From Micromonospora coxensis (GTDB lineage: Bacteria; Actinomycetota; Actinomycetes; Mycobacteriales; Micromonosporaceae), in the NCBI RefSeq assembly GCF_900090295.1, contig NZ_LT607753.1, positions 3,658,001 to 3,722,000 on the forward strand: a stretch of DNA of 64,000 nt, written 5' to 3'. Each line of letters starts with the position of its first letter. The stretch's first letter is position 1. Positions 17,954 through 26,097 of the stretch are shown one piece after another. The notes under the pieces were generated by a model. The model made no database searches and had not been told where the DNA came from. It worked only from the letters and a program-made list of their open reading frames with translations. The translations under genes were made by a program, and so were the position numbers.

Positions 17954-18759
17954 TGGCGACCGGCACGTCTCCCGGGACGCCGCCGGGAAAGCAGAACTCC
18001 CGGGCGGTGACGATCATCATCGTCGTCTCGACGATCCTCTGCTGCGTCGGATCGATCCTCTACCCGAGCTGGGGCGCGGTCTTCGGAAGCGACAACTCCG
18101 ACGACGTCCCGCCGCCGGTCGCGCAGGAGCGCGACGACACCGTGGCGGTCCTGGCGCGTTCCTCGGCCAGCCAGGGCGTCTGCTACGGCTGGGAGCTGAC
18201 GGACTACTTCGGCTACGGCGACCCGGTCAGCGTCGGCTCCAACCTCGGTGACGGGGTCGCGGTCGAGAAGAACCCGTCCTGCCCGCGCTGGGTGCAGGTC
18301 CGCGTCCGGGTCTACTACCCGTCGCAGAGCAGCGAGAGCGACGACAACGCCTACGTCGACGTGAGCGGATCCGGTGACTTCTCCTCCACCGAACTGCTGC
18401 GGATCGAGAACGGCCTGGAGCGGCTCGGGATCACCGAGAAGGTCCTCATCGACGACCCGGGCTGGGGTGTCACCCGGGCTGCGGTGATGCTGCCGCTGCT
18501 GGCCGTCGAGGTCGGGGCCGTCGAGCCGGCCACCACGCCGGCCCCGGCCGCCACGGCGCCGTCGCCGCTGCCCGACCCCGGCAGCGACCTGTGGCGGGAC
18601 CGCTGGGGCTACCTGCTCGCCGCCGGTGGCCTGCTGCTGGTCACCGCGCTGCTGGTCACCGTGGGCCTCGTGCAGCGCCGCCGGCAGCGCCGCAAGGCCG
18701 TGCCCGCGCAGCGCGCCGGGGCGGACCCGGCGCCGTCGCGTACCCCGGAGAAGGCGTGA
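17953..18759 (+). CDS. Membrane protein with two TM helices in the spermidine-synthase operon
   Basis: A 268-residue protein with an N-terminal TM helix (about 22-43), an exported central domain of about 150 residues (Cys in GVCYGWELTDYFGYGD and CPRWVQVRVRVYYP), a Pro/Ala linker and a second TM helix (about 218-240) before a basic cytosolic tail. ATG 17953 overlaps the DUF350 stop; its own stop overlaps the speE GTG by four bases. I do not recognise the domain. Two cysteines could form a disulfide outside the membrane. Confidence 0.82.
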   Translation: MATGTSPGTPPGKQNSRAVTIIIVVSTILCCVGSILYPSWGAVFGSDNSDDVPPPVAQERDDTVAVLARSSASQGVCYGWELTDYFGYGDPVSVGSNLGDGVAVEKNPSCPRWVQVRVRVYYPSQSSESDDNAYVDVSGSGDFSSTELLRIENGLERLGITEKVLIDDPGWGVTRAAVMLPLLAVEVGAVEPATTPAPAATAPSPLPDPGSDLWRDRWGYLLAAGGLLLVTALLVTVGLVQRRRQRRKAVPAQRAGADPAPSRTPEKA

Positions 18760-20351
18760 CCGTCGACGTGCCGCCGGTCCCGGCCGACGCCGGACCGGCG
18801 GCGCGCCCGCGCTGGCGGCTGGCCCGGGCGGCGGTGCTGCTCGCGGTCTTCGTCTGCGCGGCCTGCGGCCTGGTGTACGAGCTGGCGCTGGTCGCGCTCG
18901 GCAGCTACCTGATCGGTGACACGGTCGGGCAGGCGTCGATCGTGCTGGGTGTGATGGTCTTCGCGATGGGCGTCGGCGCGCTCGTCGCGAAGCCGTTGCA
19001 GTCCCGGGCCGCCGCCGCGTTCGCGGTGATCGAGCTGACCCTGGCCCTGCTCGGCGGGTTGTCGGTGCTCGGCCTCTACGCCGCCTTCGCCTGGCTGGAC
19101 CTCTACGGCCCGGCGCTGGTCGGCACCGCGTTCGTGCTCGGCCTGCTGATCGGCGCGGAGATCCCGCTGCTGATGGTGATGCTGCAACGTATCCGGGAGC
19201 AGTCCGCCGGCAGCGCGGTCGCCGACCTGTTCGCCGCCGACTACGTCGGCGCGCTGCTCGGCGGGCTGGCCTTCCCGTTCCTGCTGATCCCGGTCTTCGG
19301 GCAGCTCAAGGGCGCCCTGGTGGTCGGCGCGGTGAACGCCGTCGCCGGCCTCGCCCTGGTCTGCACGGTGTTCCGCAAGGAGCTGAGCCGCCGGGCGCGG
19401 ATCGCGCTCGGCGCCGGCTCCGTCGTGGTCGCCCTCTGTCTGTCCTACGCCTGGGTCACCGCCGCCGAGTTCGAGGTGACCACCCGCCAGCAGCTCTACC
19501 GGGACCCGGTGGTGCACGCCGAGCGCTCCCGCTACCAGGAGATCGTGCTGACCCGGTCGGTGCGCGAGGCCGGGCACGCCGAGACCGACCTGCGGCTCTA
19601 CCTCAACGGCGACCTCCAGTTCAGTTCCGTCGACGAGTACCGCTACCACGAGGCGCTGGTGCACCCGGCGCTGAACGGCCCACGCGGCGAGGTGCTGGTG
19701 CTCGGCGCCGGTGACGGGCTCGCCGTGCGGGAGATCCTGCGCTACCCGGACGTACGCCGGGTGACGGTGGTCGACCTGGACCCGGCGGTGGTGGCGTTGG
19801 CCCGCCGCGAGCCGCAGCTGCGCAGGCTCAACGGTGACGCCTTCGCCGACCCCCGGGTCCGGGTGATCAACGTCGACGCGTTCGGCTGGCTGCGTACCGC
19901 CGCGGACCGCTTCGACGTGGTGGTGGCGGACCTGCCCGACCCGGACGAGACGGCCACCGCCAAGCTCTACACGGTCGAGTTCTACGCGCTGGCCCGGGCG
20001 GTGCTCGCCGACGGCGGGCGGCTGGTGGTGCAGTCCGGGTCGCCGTACTTCGCGCCCCGGTCGTACTGGTCGATCGAGGCGTCGGTGCGGGCGGCCGGCT
20101 TCGCCACCACGCCGTACCACGTGGACGTGCCCTCCTTCGGTGACTGGGGCTTCCTGCTCGCCGTGCCGGGGGCGACCGCGCCGGCGTTGGCGCTACCGGC
20201 CGACGTCCCGCCGCTGCGCTTCCTCGACCCGGCGGTGCTGCGCGCGGCGGCGGCGTTCCCCGCCGACCGGCGTCGCGTGGACGTGCCCGCCTCGACGTTG
20301 TTGCAGCCCAGGGTGCTGGAGTACGCCCGCGCGGAGTGGCGCGGCTACTAG
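18756..20351 (+). CDS. speE: Membrane-bound spermidine synthase-like protein
   Basis: A 531-residue fusion of an N-terminal integral membrane domain (about seven TM helices, 22-235) and a C-terminal polyamine aminopropyltransferase domain (about 255-500). The latter has EVLVLGAGDGLAVREILRYP, VTVVDLDPAVVALARREP, VADLPDPDE and YTVEFYALARAVL, matching decarboxylated-AdoMet and diamine-binding regions. GTG 18756 overlaps the preceding stop (GTGA) and follows GGAGAAGGC. The substrate is uncertain; many actinobacterial members of this fused type are unproven as polyamine enzymes. Last gene of a coupled operon. Confidence 0.9.
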   Translation: MTVDVPPVPADAGPAARPRWRLARAAVLLAVFVCAACGLVYELALVALGSYLIGDTVGQASIVLGVMVFAMGVGALVAKPLQSRAAAAFAVIELTLALLGGLSVLGLYAAFAWLDLYGPALVGTAFVLGLLIGAEIPLLMVMLQRIREQSAGSAVADLFAADYVGALLGGLAFPFLLIPVFGQLKGALVVGAVNAVAGLALVCTVFRKELSRRARIALGAGSVVVALCLSYAWVTAAEFEVTTRQQLYRDPVVHAERSRYQEIVLTRSVREAGHAETDLRLYLNGDLQFSSVDEYRYHEALVHPALNGPRGEVLVLGAGDGLAVREILRYPDVRRVTVVDLDPAVVALARREPQLRRLNGDAFADPRVRVINVDAFGWLRTAADRFDVVVADLPDPDETATAKLYTVEFYALARAVLADGGRLVVQSGSPYFAPRSYWSIEASVRAAGFATTPYHVDVPSFGDWGFLLAVPGATAPALALPADVPPLRFLDPAVLRAAAAFPADRRRVDVPASTLLQPRVLEYARAEWRGY

Positions 20352-20361
20352 CGTCGGACGG

Positions 20362-21372
20362 GTGTCACCGTCCCGTCGTCGCCGGCTCCCGCCCCGTGCG
20401 GTGGACGCCGCCGGCTACCTCCAGGCGTTCGTGCTCGCCGGAGTGGCGACCGTGCTGGTCACCCGCGCCTACCTCCAGGCGACGGGCTGGCCACAGCTCG
20501 GCGGGGGCGGCCTGCACATCGCCCACGTGCTCTGGGGCGGCCTGCTGATGGCCGTCGGGATGGGCGTGGCGCTGGTCTTCCTCGGCGGCGCGGCGCGGAC
20601 GCTCGGGGCGGTCCTCGGCGGGATCGGCTTCGGGCTCTTCATCGACGAGGTGGGCAAGTTCGTCACCGCCCGCACCGACTACTTCTACCGCCCGGCCGCC
20701 TCCATCATCTACGCCGTGTTCGCCCTGCTCGTGGTGATCACGCAGGCGTTGCGCGGCCGGACCCGGCTCACCTCCGGCGAACGGGTGGCGAACGCCCTGG
20801 ACACCGTGGTCGGCGGCGTCGGCCGGGGGCTCACCGACCGGCGGCGGGTGGCCGCCCTGCGCCTGGTCCGTGGCGCCGGGCCGGACGTCGAGTACGCCGT
20901 GTCCCAACTCCTCGACGCGGTGCCGCACCGGGACCCGCCGCCCCGCCGGTTCTGGCAGCCCTGGCTGGTCCGGCTGCGCGCCTGGGCGATCCGGCTGATC
21001 ACGGCCCGCCGGGTGGTCTCGCTGGTGGTGGTCTACCTGATCGTCGAGCCGGTGGTCACCGTGGTCGCGGTGGCGGTGGACGGGGTGACCGGCGAGTTGG
21101 ACGAGGCGCGGGAGTGGGGCGCGGTGGTCGGAGTGTCCGCCTCCGCGCTGGTCGCGGCGGTGCTGGGCATCCGGGCGGCGTTCCTGCTGCGGCGGGACCG
21201 GCCCGGCGCGTTCCGCCTGTTCAAGCTGGCCCTGCTGGTCGACCTGCTCTTCGGCCAGCTCTTCAACTTCACGGTCAACCAGTTCGGCGCCCTGGCCGCG
21301 CTCGGGCTGGACCTCTTCCTGCTCGCGGTGGTGACCGCGGAGGCCCGCCGGCTGCGCGCCGAGGCCGACTGA
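20362..21372 (+). CDS. Polytopic membrane protein of unknown function
   Basis: A 336-residue protein with about eight hydrophobic helices. The most distinctive segments are FGLFIDEVGKFVTARTDYFY in the third helix region and LLVDLLFGQLFNFTVNQFGA near the end. A basic stretch of about 70 residues (RTRLTSGERVANAL onward) forms a central cytosolic loop. GTG 20362 lies ten bases after speE; TAGCGT seven bases upstream could serve as a -10 for a leaderless transcript. Probably linked functionally to the preceding operon, but no family can be named. Confidence 0.78.
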   Translation: MSPSRRRRLPPRAVDAAGYLQAFVLAGVATVLVTRAYLQATGWPQLGGGGLHIAHVLWGGLLMAVGMGVALVFLGGAARTLGAVLGGIGFGLFIDEVGKFVTARTDYFYRPAASIIYAVFALLVVITQALRGRTRLTSGERVANALDTVVGGVGRGLTDRRRVAALRLVRGAGPDVEYAVSQLLDAVPHRDPPPRRFWQPWLVRLRAWAIRLITARRVVSLVVVYLIVEPVVTVVAVAVDGVTGELDEAREWGAVVGVSASALVAAVLGIRAAFLLRRDRPGAFRLFKLALLVDLLFGQLFNFTVNQFGALAALGLDLFLLAVVTAEARRLRAEAD

Positions 21373-21515
21373 CCCGGCCCGGTCGCGTCCGGCCGGGACG
21401 GCCCGGCGGCGGGACGCCCGTGCGCGCCGGTCCGGCGGCGGGTCGCCCGAGCACGGCGCGCGGAGGTGGGCCGGAGTGGATACCGTGTGGGACGCGATCC
21501 AAGGGAAGGAGAATC

Positions 21516-22400
21516 GTGGTCGATTCCCAGCACACACCGGCCCGCGCCCGGCCGGCCGTGGTGACGATATCCAGCTACCTGCTGATTCTGTTCGCCGTGC
21601 TCCAGGTCATCAGCCTCATCATCACTCTCAGCACCATCGGCGCCCTCCGGGAGGCGCTGGAGGAGGCGTACCGCGGCACCGCCGCGAACGGCGCACAGAA
21701 CGTCGCCGACTTCGCCATCGCGTTCGCCATCGGTGGCTCCGTGGTCGGGCTGCTGCTCGCCATCGTGCTCGCGGTGCTCGGCCTCTTCAACAACCGCGGC
21801 TCCAACGGCACCCGGATCGCCACCTGGGTGCTCGGCGGCATCCTCTTCTGCTGCTGCGGCTTCGGCACGATCAGCAACGCGGCCGGCGGCTTCGCCAACA
21901 ACGCCGGCCCCGCCAACGGCGACATGCCCAGCGGCGAGGAGGTCCAGCGCCGGATCGAGGAGGCGCTGCCGTCCTGGTACGGCCCGGTGACCATCCTGCT
22001 CGCGGTGCTCGCCCTGCTCGCCCTGCTGGCGGCGCTGATCCTGCTGGCGCTGCCGAAGGCGAACGAGTTCTTCCGCAAGCCCAAGCAGGGCTGGGAGCCG
22101 CCGGTTCCCGGTGCGACCTACCCCGGCCAGCCGGCGTACCCGACCACCCCGGGCTACCCGCAGTCCGGCTACCCGGCGGCCCCGGGCCACCCGACGACCC
22201 CGGAGCAGCCGGGCCACCCGTCGACCCCCGGCCAGCCGGGCACGCCGCAGCCGCCGAGCGGCTCGGAGTGGCAGGCCCCGTCGGCGCAGCCGCCGTCCCC
22301 GGGGGCGCCCGAGGCGCCGTCCACCGGTCCGACCGAGCCGGGTCGCCCGGCCGACGGGCCGGACCAGCCGGGCGGGAGCAACCCGCCGTCGGCCGGCTGA
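21516..22400 (+). CDS. Four-TM membrane protein with proline-rich tail
   Basis: A 294-residue protein. Four hydrophobic segments occur at about 14-36, 67-92, 98-117 and 150-176; between the third and fourth is LPSWYGPVTILLAV. The cytosolic C-terminal 110 residues are Pro/Gly/Thr-rich with YPGQPAYPTTPGYPQSGYP repeats. GTG 21516 follows AAGGAG. It is a paralogue of the next gene, which shares the order of helices and the (L/Y)PSWY/W motif but has a much shorter tail. Function unknown. Confidence 0.78.
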   Translation: MVDSQHTPARARPAVVTISSYLLILFAVLQVISLIITLSTIGALREALEEAYRGTAANGAQNVADFAIAFAIGGSVVGLLLAIVLAVLGLFNNRGSNGTRIATWVLGGILFCCCGFGTISNAAGGFANNAGPANGDMPSGEEVQRRIEEALPSWYGPVTILLAVLALLALLAALILLALPKANEFFRKPKQGWEPPVPGATYPGQPAYPTTPGYPQSGYPAAPGHPTTPEQPGHPSTPGQPGTPQPPSGSEWQAPSAQPPSPGAPEAPSTGPTEPGRPADGPDQPGGSNPPSAG

Positions 22401-22420
22401 CGGGCGAGTAGCAACGACGT

Positions 22421-22472
22421 GACGATTCCCTCCGAGTAGGTTGCAACCCGACGCCTACCGGAGGGAATTGTC
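22421..22472 (+). promoter_or_regulatory. Hairpin that would sequester the ribosome site of the following gene
   Basis: The left arm (22421-22440, containing ATTCCCTCCG) pairs with the right arm (22454-22472, containing CGGAGGGAAT) with one bulge and one mismatch. The right arm includes GGAGGG, the ribosome site for GTG 22473. It may be the upstream gene's terminator, a translational switch, or both. Confidence 0.6.
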
Positions 22473-23099
22473 GTGTCGTACCCGGATCAGGTGCCGGCGC
22501 GTCGGCCCGCCGCCGTCACGCTGGCGGCGGCGGTGCTGGCGCTGATGGCCCTCGGCGCGCTGGCGTACGCCGTCGCGACCCTGCTCGCCCTCGGCGCCAC
22601 GGTGGACCGGTTCCGCGCCGCCGCGGCCGACACGGTCGCGGGCGCGGACGACGTCGACGGCGTGGTGGCCCTGGTGCGCGCCGTCGCGATCGTCTCGGCG
22701 GTGCTGACGATCCTGGTCGGCGTGCTGCTGGTCGGCCTCGCCACCGGGCTGCTCGCCGGCCGGCGGGGCGCCCGGGTGGCCACCTGGGTGGTCAGCGGCC
22801 TGGGCCTGCTCGGCGGCTGCTGCACCGGCGCGCTGCTGCTCGGGCAGCGGGCCGCGCCGCTGGAGGCCGGGATCGACCCCGCGCTGCTCGGCCTGCTCGC
22901 GGAGGCGTACCCGTCCTGGTGGTTGCCGGTGAACGCGGGGGTGTCGGTGGCGCAGATGCTCGGCTACCTTGTGGTGGCCGTGCTGCTCGTGCTGCCCACG
23001 GCGAACGGCTGGTTCGCGCGCCGCCCGTCCCGGCCGGTGCCGCCGCCGGAGAATCCGTACCGGCTGCACCCGCCGCAGGGTCCGCCGCCCCCGCGCTGA
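22473..23099 (+). CDS. Four-TM membrane protein, paralogue of the preceding gene
   Basis: A 208-residue protein with four TM segments (about 13-38, 65-92, 98-118, 145-172), the motif YPSWWLPVNAGVSV and a short proline-rich end. It resembles the upstream gene in helix order, lengths and the motif before the last helix, so the pair looks like a tandem duplication. GTG 22473 follows GGAGGG by eight bases, within an inverted repeat. It precedes an SDR gene by nine bases. Confidence 0.78.
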   Translation: MSYPDQVPARRPAAVTLAAAVLALMALGALAYAVATLLALGATVDRFRAAAADTVAGADDVDGVVALVRAVAIVSAVLTILVGVLLVGLATGLLAGRRGARVATWVVSGLGLLGGCCTGALLLGQRAAPLEAGIDPALLGLLAEAYPSWWLPVNAGVSVAQMLGYLVVAVLLVLPTANGWFARRPSRPVPPPENPYRLHPPQGPPPPR

Positions 23100-23108
23100 G
23101 GAGTCCCG

Positions 23109-23918
23109 TTGAGCCCCGAGAATCCGGCCACCGAGCGATGGGCGCTGGTCACCGGGGCCACCGCCGGCATCGGCGAGGCGTTCGCCCGGCGGCTGGCCGC
23201 CGAGGGGTGGCACCTGGTGCTGGTCGCCCGGGACGCCGCCAGGCTCGGCGAGGTCGCCGCCGAGTTGACCGGCCGGCACGGGTGCCGGGTGGAGACGATC
23301 CCCGCCGATCTGTCCACGGACGACGGATGCGCCCGCGTCGAGCGCCGGCTCACCGACGGCCACCCGGTCGACCTGCTGGTCAACAACGCCGGGATCAGCC
23401 TCGACCGGTCCTTCCTCCACTCCACCGTCGAGGACGAGGTGCGGCTGCTCCGGCTGAACGTGCACGCGGTGATGCGACTCACCCTCGCGACCCTCGGTCC
23501 GATGACGCGTCGCGGGCACGGGGCAGTGATAAATGTCTCTTCGGTCGCCGGGTTCGGGCCGGTCATGCCCGGCTCGACGTACCCGGCGAGCAAGGCGTGG
23601 GTGACCAGCTTCAGCGAGTCGGTCGATCTCTCGGTGCGCCCGCTCGGCGTCCGGGTGATGGCGCTATGCCCCGGCTACACCGACACCGGCTACCACGAGC
23701 GCAACGGCATCGACATGTCCGGCACACCCGGCTGGATGTGGCTGCGGGCCGACGACGTGGCCGCCGAGGCCCTGCGTGACCTGCGGAAAGGCAAGCAGGT
23801 CAGCGTTCCTGACTGGAAGTACAAGCTCGCCGTCGCCGGCCTGCGGCACGCGCCGCGCCGGCTGCTGCGGCTGGCGTACCGGGACCGGCGGGGGCAGGGC
23901 GGGTCGACCGGCGGCTGA
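23109..23918 (+). CDS. Short-chain dehydrogenase/reductase
   Basis: A 269-residue classical-type SDR. The Rossmann motif is TGATAGIG, the NNAG motif is VNNAGIS, and the catalytic residues are Ser in INVSSVAG and Tyr/Lys in YPASK. The C-terminal region (LRKGKQVSVPDWKYKLAV, then basic) resembles DltE/YqjQ-type SDRs of unknown substrate. TTG 23109 is selected because GAGGAG overlapping the previous stop lies just upstream and the product starts at the expected point. Co-directional and close to the preceding membrane protein gene. Confidence 0.92.
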   Translation: MSPENPATERWALVTGATAGIGEAFARRLAAEGWHLVLVARDAARLGEVAAELTGRHGCRVETIPADLSTDDGCARVERRLTDGHPVDLLVNNAGISLDRSFLHSTVEDEVRLLRLNVHAVMRLTLATLGPMTRRGHGAVINVSSVAGFGPVMPGSTYPASKAWVTSFSESVDLSVRPLGVRVMALCPGYTDTGYHERNGIDMSGTPGWMWLRADDVAAEALRDLRKGKQVSVPDWKYKLAVAGLRHAPRRLLRLAYRDRRGQGGSTGG

Positions 23919-24085
23919 CCGGCCGCGCGACACCGCCGCTCCGGTCGTCCGGGCCCCGGGCCGCCGCGCCCGGTCCCGGCGGTCGCGCAGCGTAGCCGTC
24001 CATCGCCACCCATCGGTCGCCCGCCAGGCTGACCCGGGCGGACCCGGAACGCGGCCCACAGACTCGCGCAGTACCCTCTATCGCC

Positions 24086-24625
24086 ATGGGGGACCACGAC
24101 GACCTGCGTAAATTCATTACCGACCTGGCTGTGGTCCATGGACGGGTGGTGCTCTCCTCCGGCCGCGAGGCGGACTGGTACGTCGATCTGCGCCGCGTCA
24201 CGCTCCATCACCGGGCCGCGCCGCTGGTCGGCCGGGTGATGCGCGAGCTCACCGCCGACTGGGAGTACGACGCCGTCGGTGGGCTGACCCTGGGCGCCGA
24301 TCCGATCGCCGTGTCGATGCTGCACGCCGCCGCGGAGACCGATCGTCCACTGGACGCCTTCGTCGTCCGCAAGGCCGGCAAGGCGCACGGCCTGCAACGT
24401 CGGATCGAGGGGCCTGATGTGGCCGGCCGGCGGGTACTGGCGGTGGAGGACACCTCGACGACGGGCGGCAGCGTGCTGACCGCGGTCGAGGCCCTGCGCG
24501 AGGCCGGGGCGGAGGTAACGGGTGTGGCGGTTATTGTTGATCGAGGAGCCGGGGACGCCGTGCGAGCCGCCGGACTGCCGTATCGGGCGGCCTATACGTT
24601 GGCTGACCTCGGCCTTGTGGCGTAA
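24086..24625 (+). CDS. pyrE: Orotate phosphoribosyltransferase
   Basis: Converts orotate and PRPP to OMP in pyrimidine synthesis. The 179-residue protein has the PRPP-binding signature VLAVEDTSTTGGSVLTAVEA, a flexible-loop segment (VVRKAGKAHGLQRRIEG) and the family start with GRVVLSSGREADWYVDLRRV. A TACCCT -10-like sequence (24072-24077) eight bases before ATG 24086, with no ribosome site, suggests a leaderless transcript. Confidence 0.96.
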   Translation: MGDHDDLRKFITDLAVVHGRVVLSSGREADWYVDLRRVTLHHRAAPLVGRVMRELTADWEYDAVGGLTLGADPIAVSMLHAAAETDRPLDAFVVRKAGKAHGLQRRIEGPDVAGRRVLAVEDTSTTGGSVLTAVEALREAGAEVTGVAVIVDRGAGDAVRAAGLPYRAAYTLADLGLVA

Positions 24626-24691
24626 AAATTTGCCGATTCGGATCTGCTGATATGCAGGCGGATCGATGCTGCTGGTGGAAGGATGGAATAC

Positions 24692-25060
24692 GTGGGAACT
24701 GCGTTGGCTGAAATGACCATGCCTCAGATCTCGCCGCTTGCCGGCGAGCCGATCGAACGTGCCGATGCCGAGCGGCTGGCGGGGGTCCTCAAGGCCCTTG
24801 CCGACCCCGCCCGGCTGCGGCTGCTCAGCCTGATCCAGTCGGCGCCCGAGGGCGAGGCGTGCGTGTGCGACCTGACCGCGCCGCTCGGCCTCTCGCAGCC
24901 GACGGTCAGCCACCACCTGCGTATCCTCACCGAGGCCGGCTTGCTGGAGCGGGAGAAGCGCGGTGTGTGGGCCTACTACCGGCTGGTGCCGTCCGCGATC
25001 GCGACGATCGCGGATCTGCTCACGCCGCCGCGCAAGCGGGCCACCAAGAAGGCCCGCTGA
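24692..25060 (+). CDS. ArsR/SmtB-family transcriptional regulator
   Basis: A 122-residue winged-helix repressor. The DNA-binding helix region is canonical (DLTAPLGLSQPTVSHHLRIL), preceded by the metal-binding-type ACVCDL, which in ArsR-like sensors supplies cysteine ligands; the wing contains REKRGVWAYYRL. This suggests a metal or metalloid sensor, possibly As(III) or Cd(II)/Pb(II). GTG 24692 lies nine bases after GGAAGG; an ATG at 24683 directly abuts that site and is less likely. No metal transporter is adjacent, so the target may be autoregulation or a distant gene. Confidence 0.88.
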   Translation: MGTALAEMTMPQISPLAGEPIERADAERLAGVLKALADPARLRLLSLIQSAPEGEACVCDLTAPLGLSQPTVSHHLRILTEAGLLEREKRGVWAYYRLVPSAIATIADLLTPPRKRATKKAR

Positions 25061-25187
25061 TTCCGGTGCCGTGCGTCGTCCCGTCCGGGGCGACCTCCGG
25101 TGACGTGCCAGGGGTGGCGTCATCGGGCGGGTGATGCCTGTCCGTCCAGGACGGTCACGATCCGTGCCACCAGGGATTCGTGGAGAT

Positions 25188-25229
25188 CACACCGATGGCC
25201 GGTCCCTTCCGGGGCCGGCCATCGGCGTG
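25188..25229. terminator. Bidirectional terminator between arsR and dedA genes
   Basis: An 11-base-pair perfect stem (25192-25202 with 25215-25225), extended by three more pairs at each base after one mismatch, separates the convergent genes. Confidence 0.82.
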
Positions 25230-25234
25230 TGCGC

Positions 25235-25942
25235 TCAGTACTGCCCGTAGTGCTCGCGGGTCTCCCGGATCGCCTCCTCGGCGGCCGCCCGCTCCTCGGG
25301 GGTGGTGCCCCGCTTGGCCGCCATCCGCGCGCGCAGCAGCTCGACCACGATCGGGACCACCGAGACGAACACGATCCCGATGAGGATCAGCTCGATGTTG
25401 GCCTTGACGAACGGGATCTGGCCGAGGAAGTAGCCGAGCACGGTGACGCCCGTGCCCCACAGGATGCCGCCGATCACGTTGTAGATCACGAAGGTCCGGT
25501 AGCGCATCCGGCTCACCCCGGCGACGATCGGCGTGAAGGTCCGCACGATGGGCACGAACCGTGCCAGCACGATCGACCGGGCGCCGTACTTCTCGAAGAA
25601 CTCGTGCGCCTTGATCGCGTTCTCCTGCTTGAACAGCTTCGAGTTCGGCCGCCGGAACAGCGCCGGCCCCACCTTGCGCCCGAAGGCGTAGCCGACCTGG
25701 TCACCGGCGATCGCGGCCAGGGTGATCAGCAGGCAGACCAGCCAGAGCGGGTACTTGATGTACTGCCCGTCGGCGGTGAGCAGCCCGGCGGTGAACAGCA
25801 GCGAGTCGCCCGGCAGGAAGAAGCCGATCAGCAGGCCGGACTCGGCGAAGACGATGACCAGGATGCCGAGCAGCCCGAAGGCCGAGATCAGCCACTCCGG
25901 GTCCAACCAGTCCGGACCCAGCGCGAGCGTGGTGGTGGGCAT
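25235..25942 (-). CDS. DedA-family membrane protein
   Basis: A 235-residue membrane protein of the DedA/VTT superfamily, linked in bacteria to lipid-carrier flipping and envelope homeostasis. The family signature is present: re-entrant segment FAESGLLIGFFLPGDSLLF near the start, then FFEKYGARSIVLARFVPIVR with the conserved Arg. The tail is charged (RMAAKRGTTPEERAAAEEAI). ATG 25942 has GGAGG nine bases upstream. A second, distinct DedA gene is at 50.7-51.3 kb. Confidence 0.94.
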   Translation of the reverse strand: MPTTTLALGPDWLDPEWLISAFGLLGILVIVFAESGLLIGFFLPGDSLLFTAGLLTADGQYIKYPLWLVCLLITLAAIAGDQVGYAFGRKVGPALFRRPNSKLFKQENAIKAHEFFEKYGARSIVLARFVPIVRTFTPIVAGVSRMRYRTFVIYNVIGGILWGTGVTVLGYFLGQIPFVKANIELILIGIVFVSVVPIVVELLRARMAAKRGTTPEERAAAEEAIRETREHYGQY

Positions 25943-26057
25943 CGCAGGTGACCTCCGTGTCTGCCTGTGGGTGGTGACGGTTCGTCCGCCACCGGCGACG
26001 GCACGCCCCGTAGTGTAGGTGCCGCCCCGTCCGGGCCGGTGCTCGACGTCACACCCG

Positions 26058-26089
26058 TGCTCCGGCCGGACCGGGTCGCGGCCGGAGCA
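26058..26089 (-). terminator. Terminator of the hen1-pnkp operon
   Basis: An 11-base-pair perfect stem (26058-26068 with 26079-26089) and a 10-base loop lies just past the pnkp stop on the minus strand. Confidence 0.75.
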
Positions 26090-26097
26090 GGGGCGGA

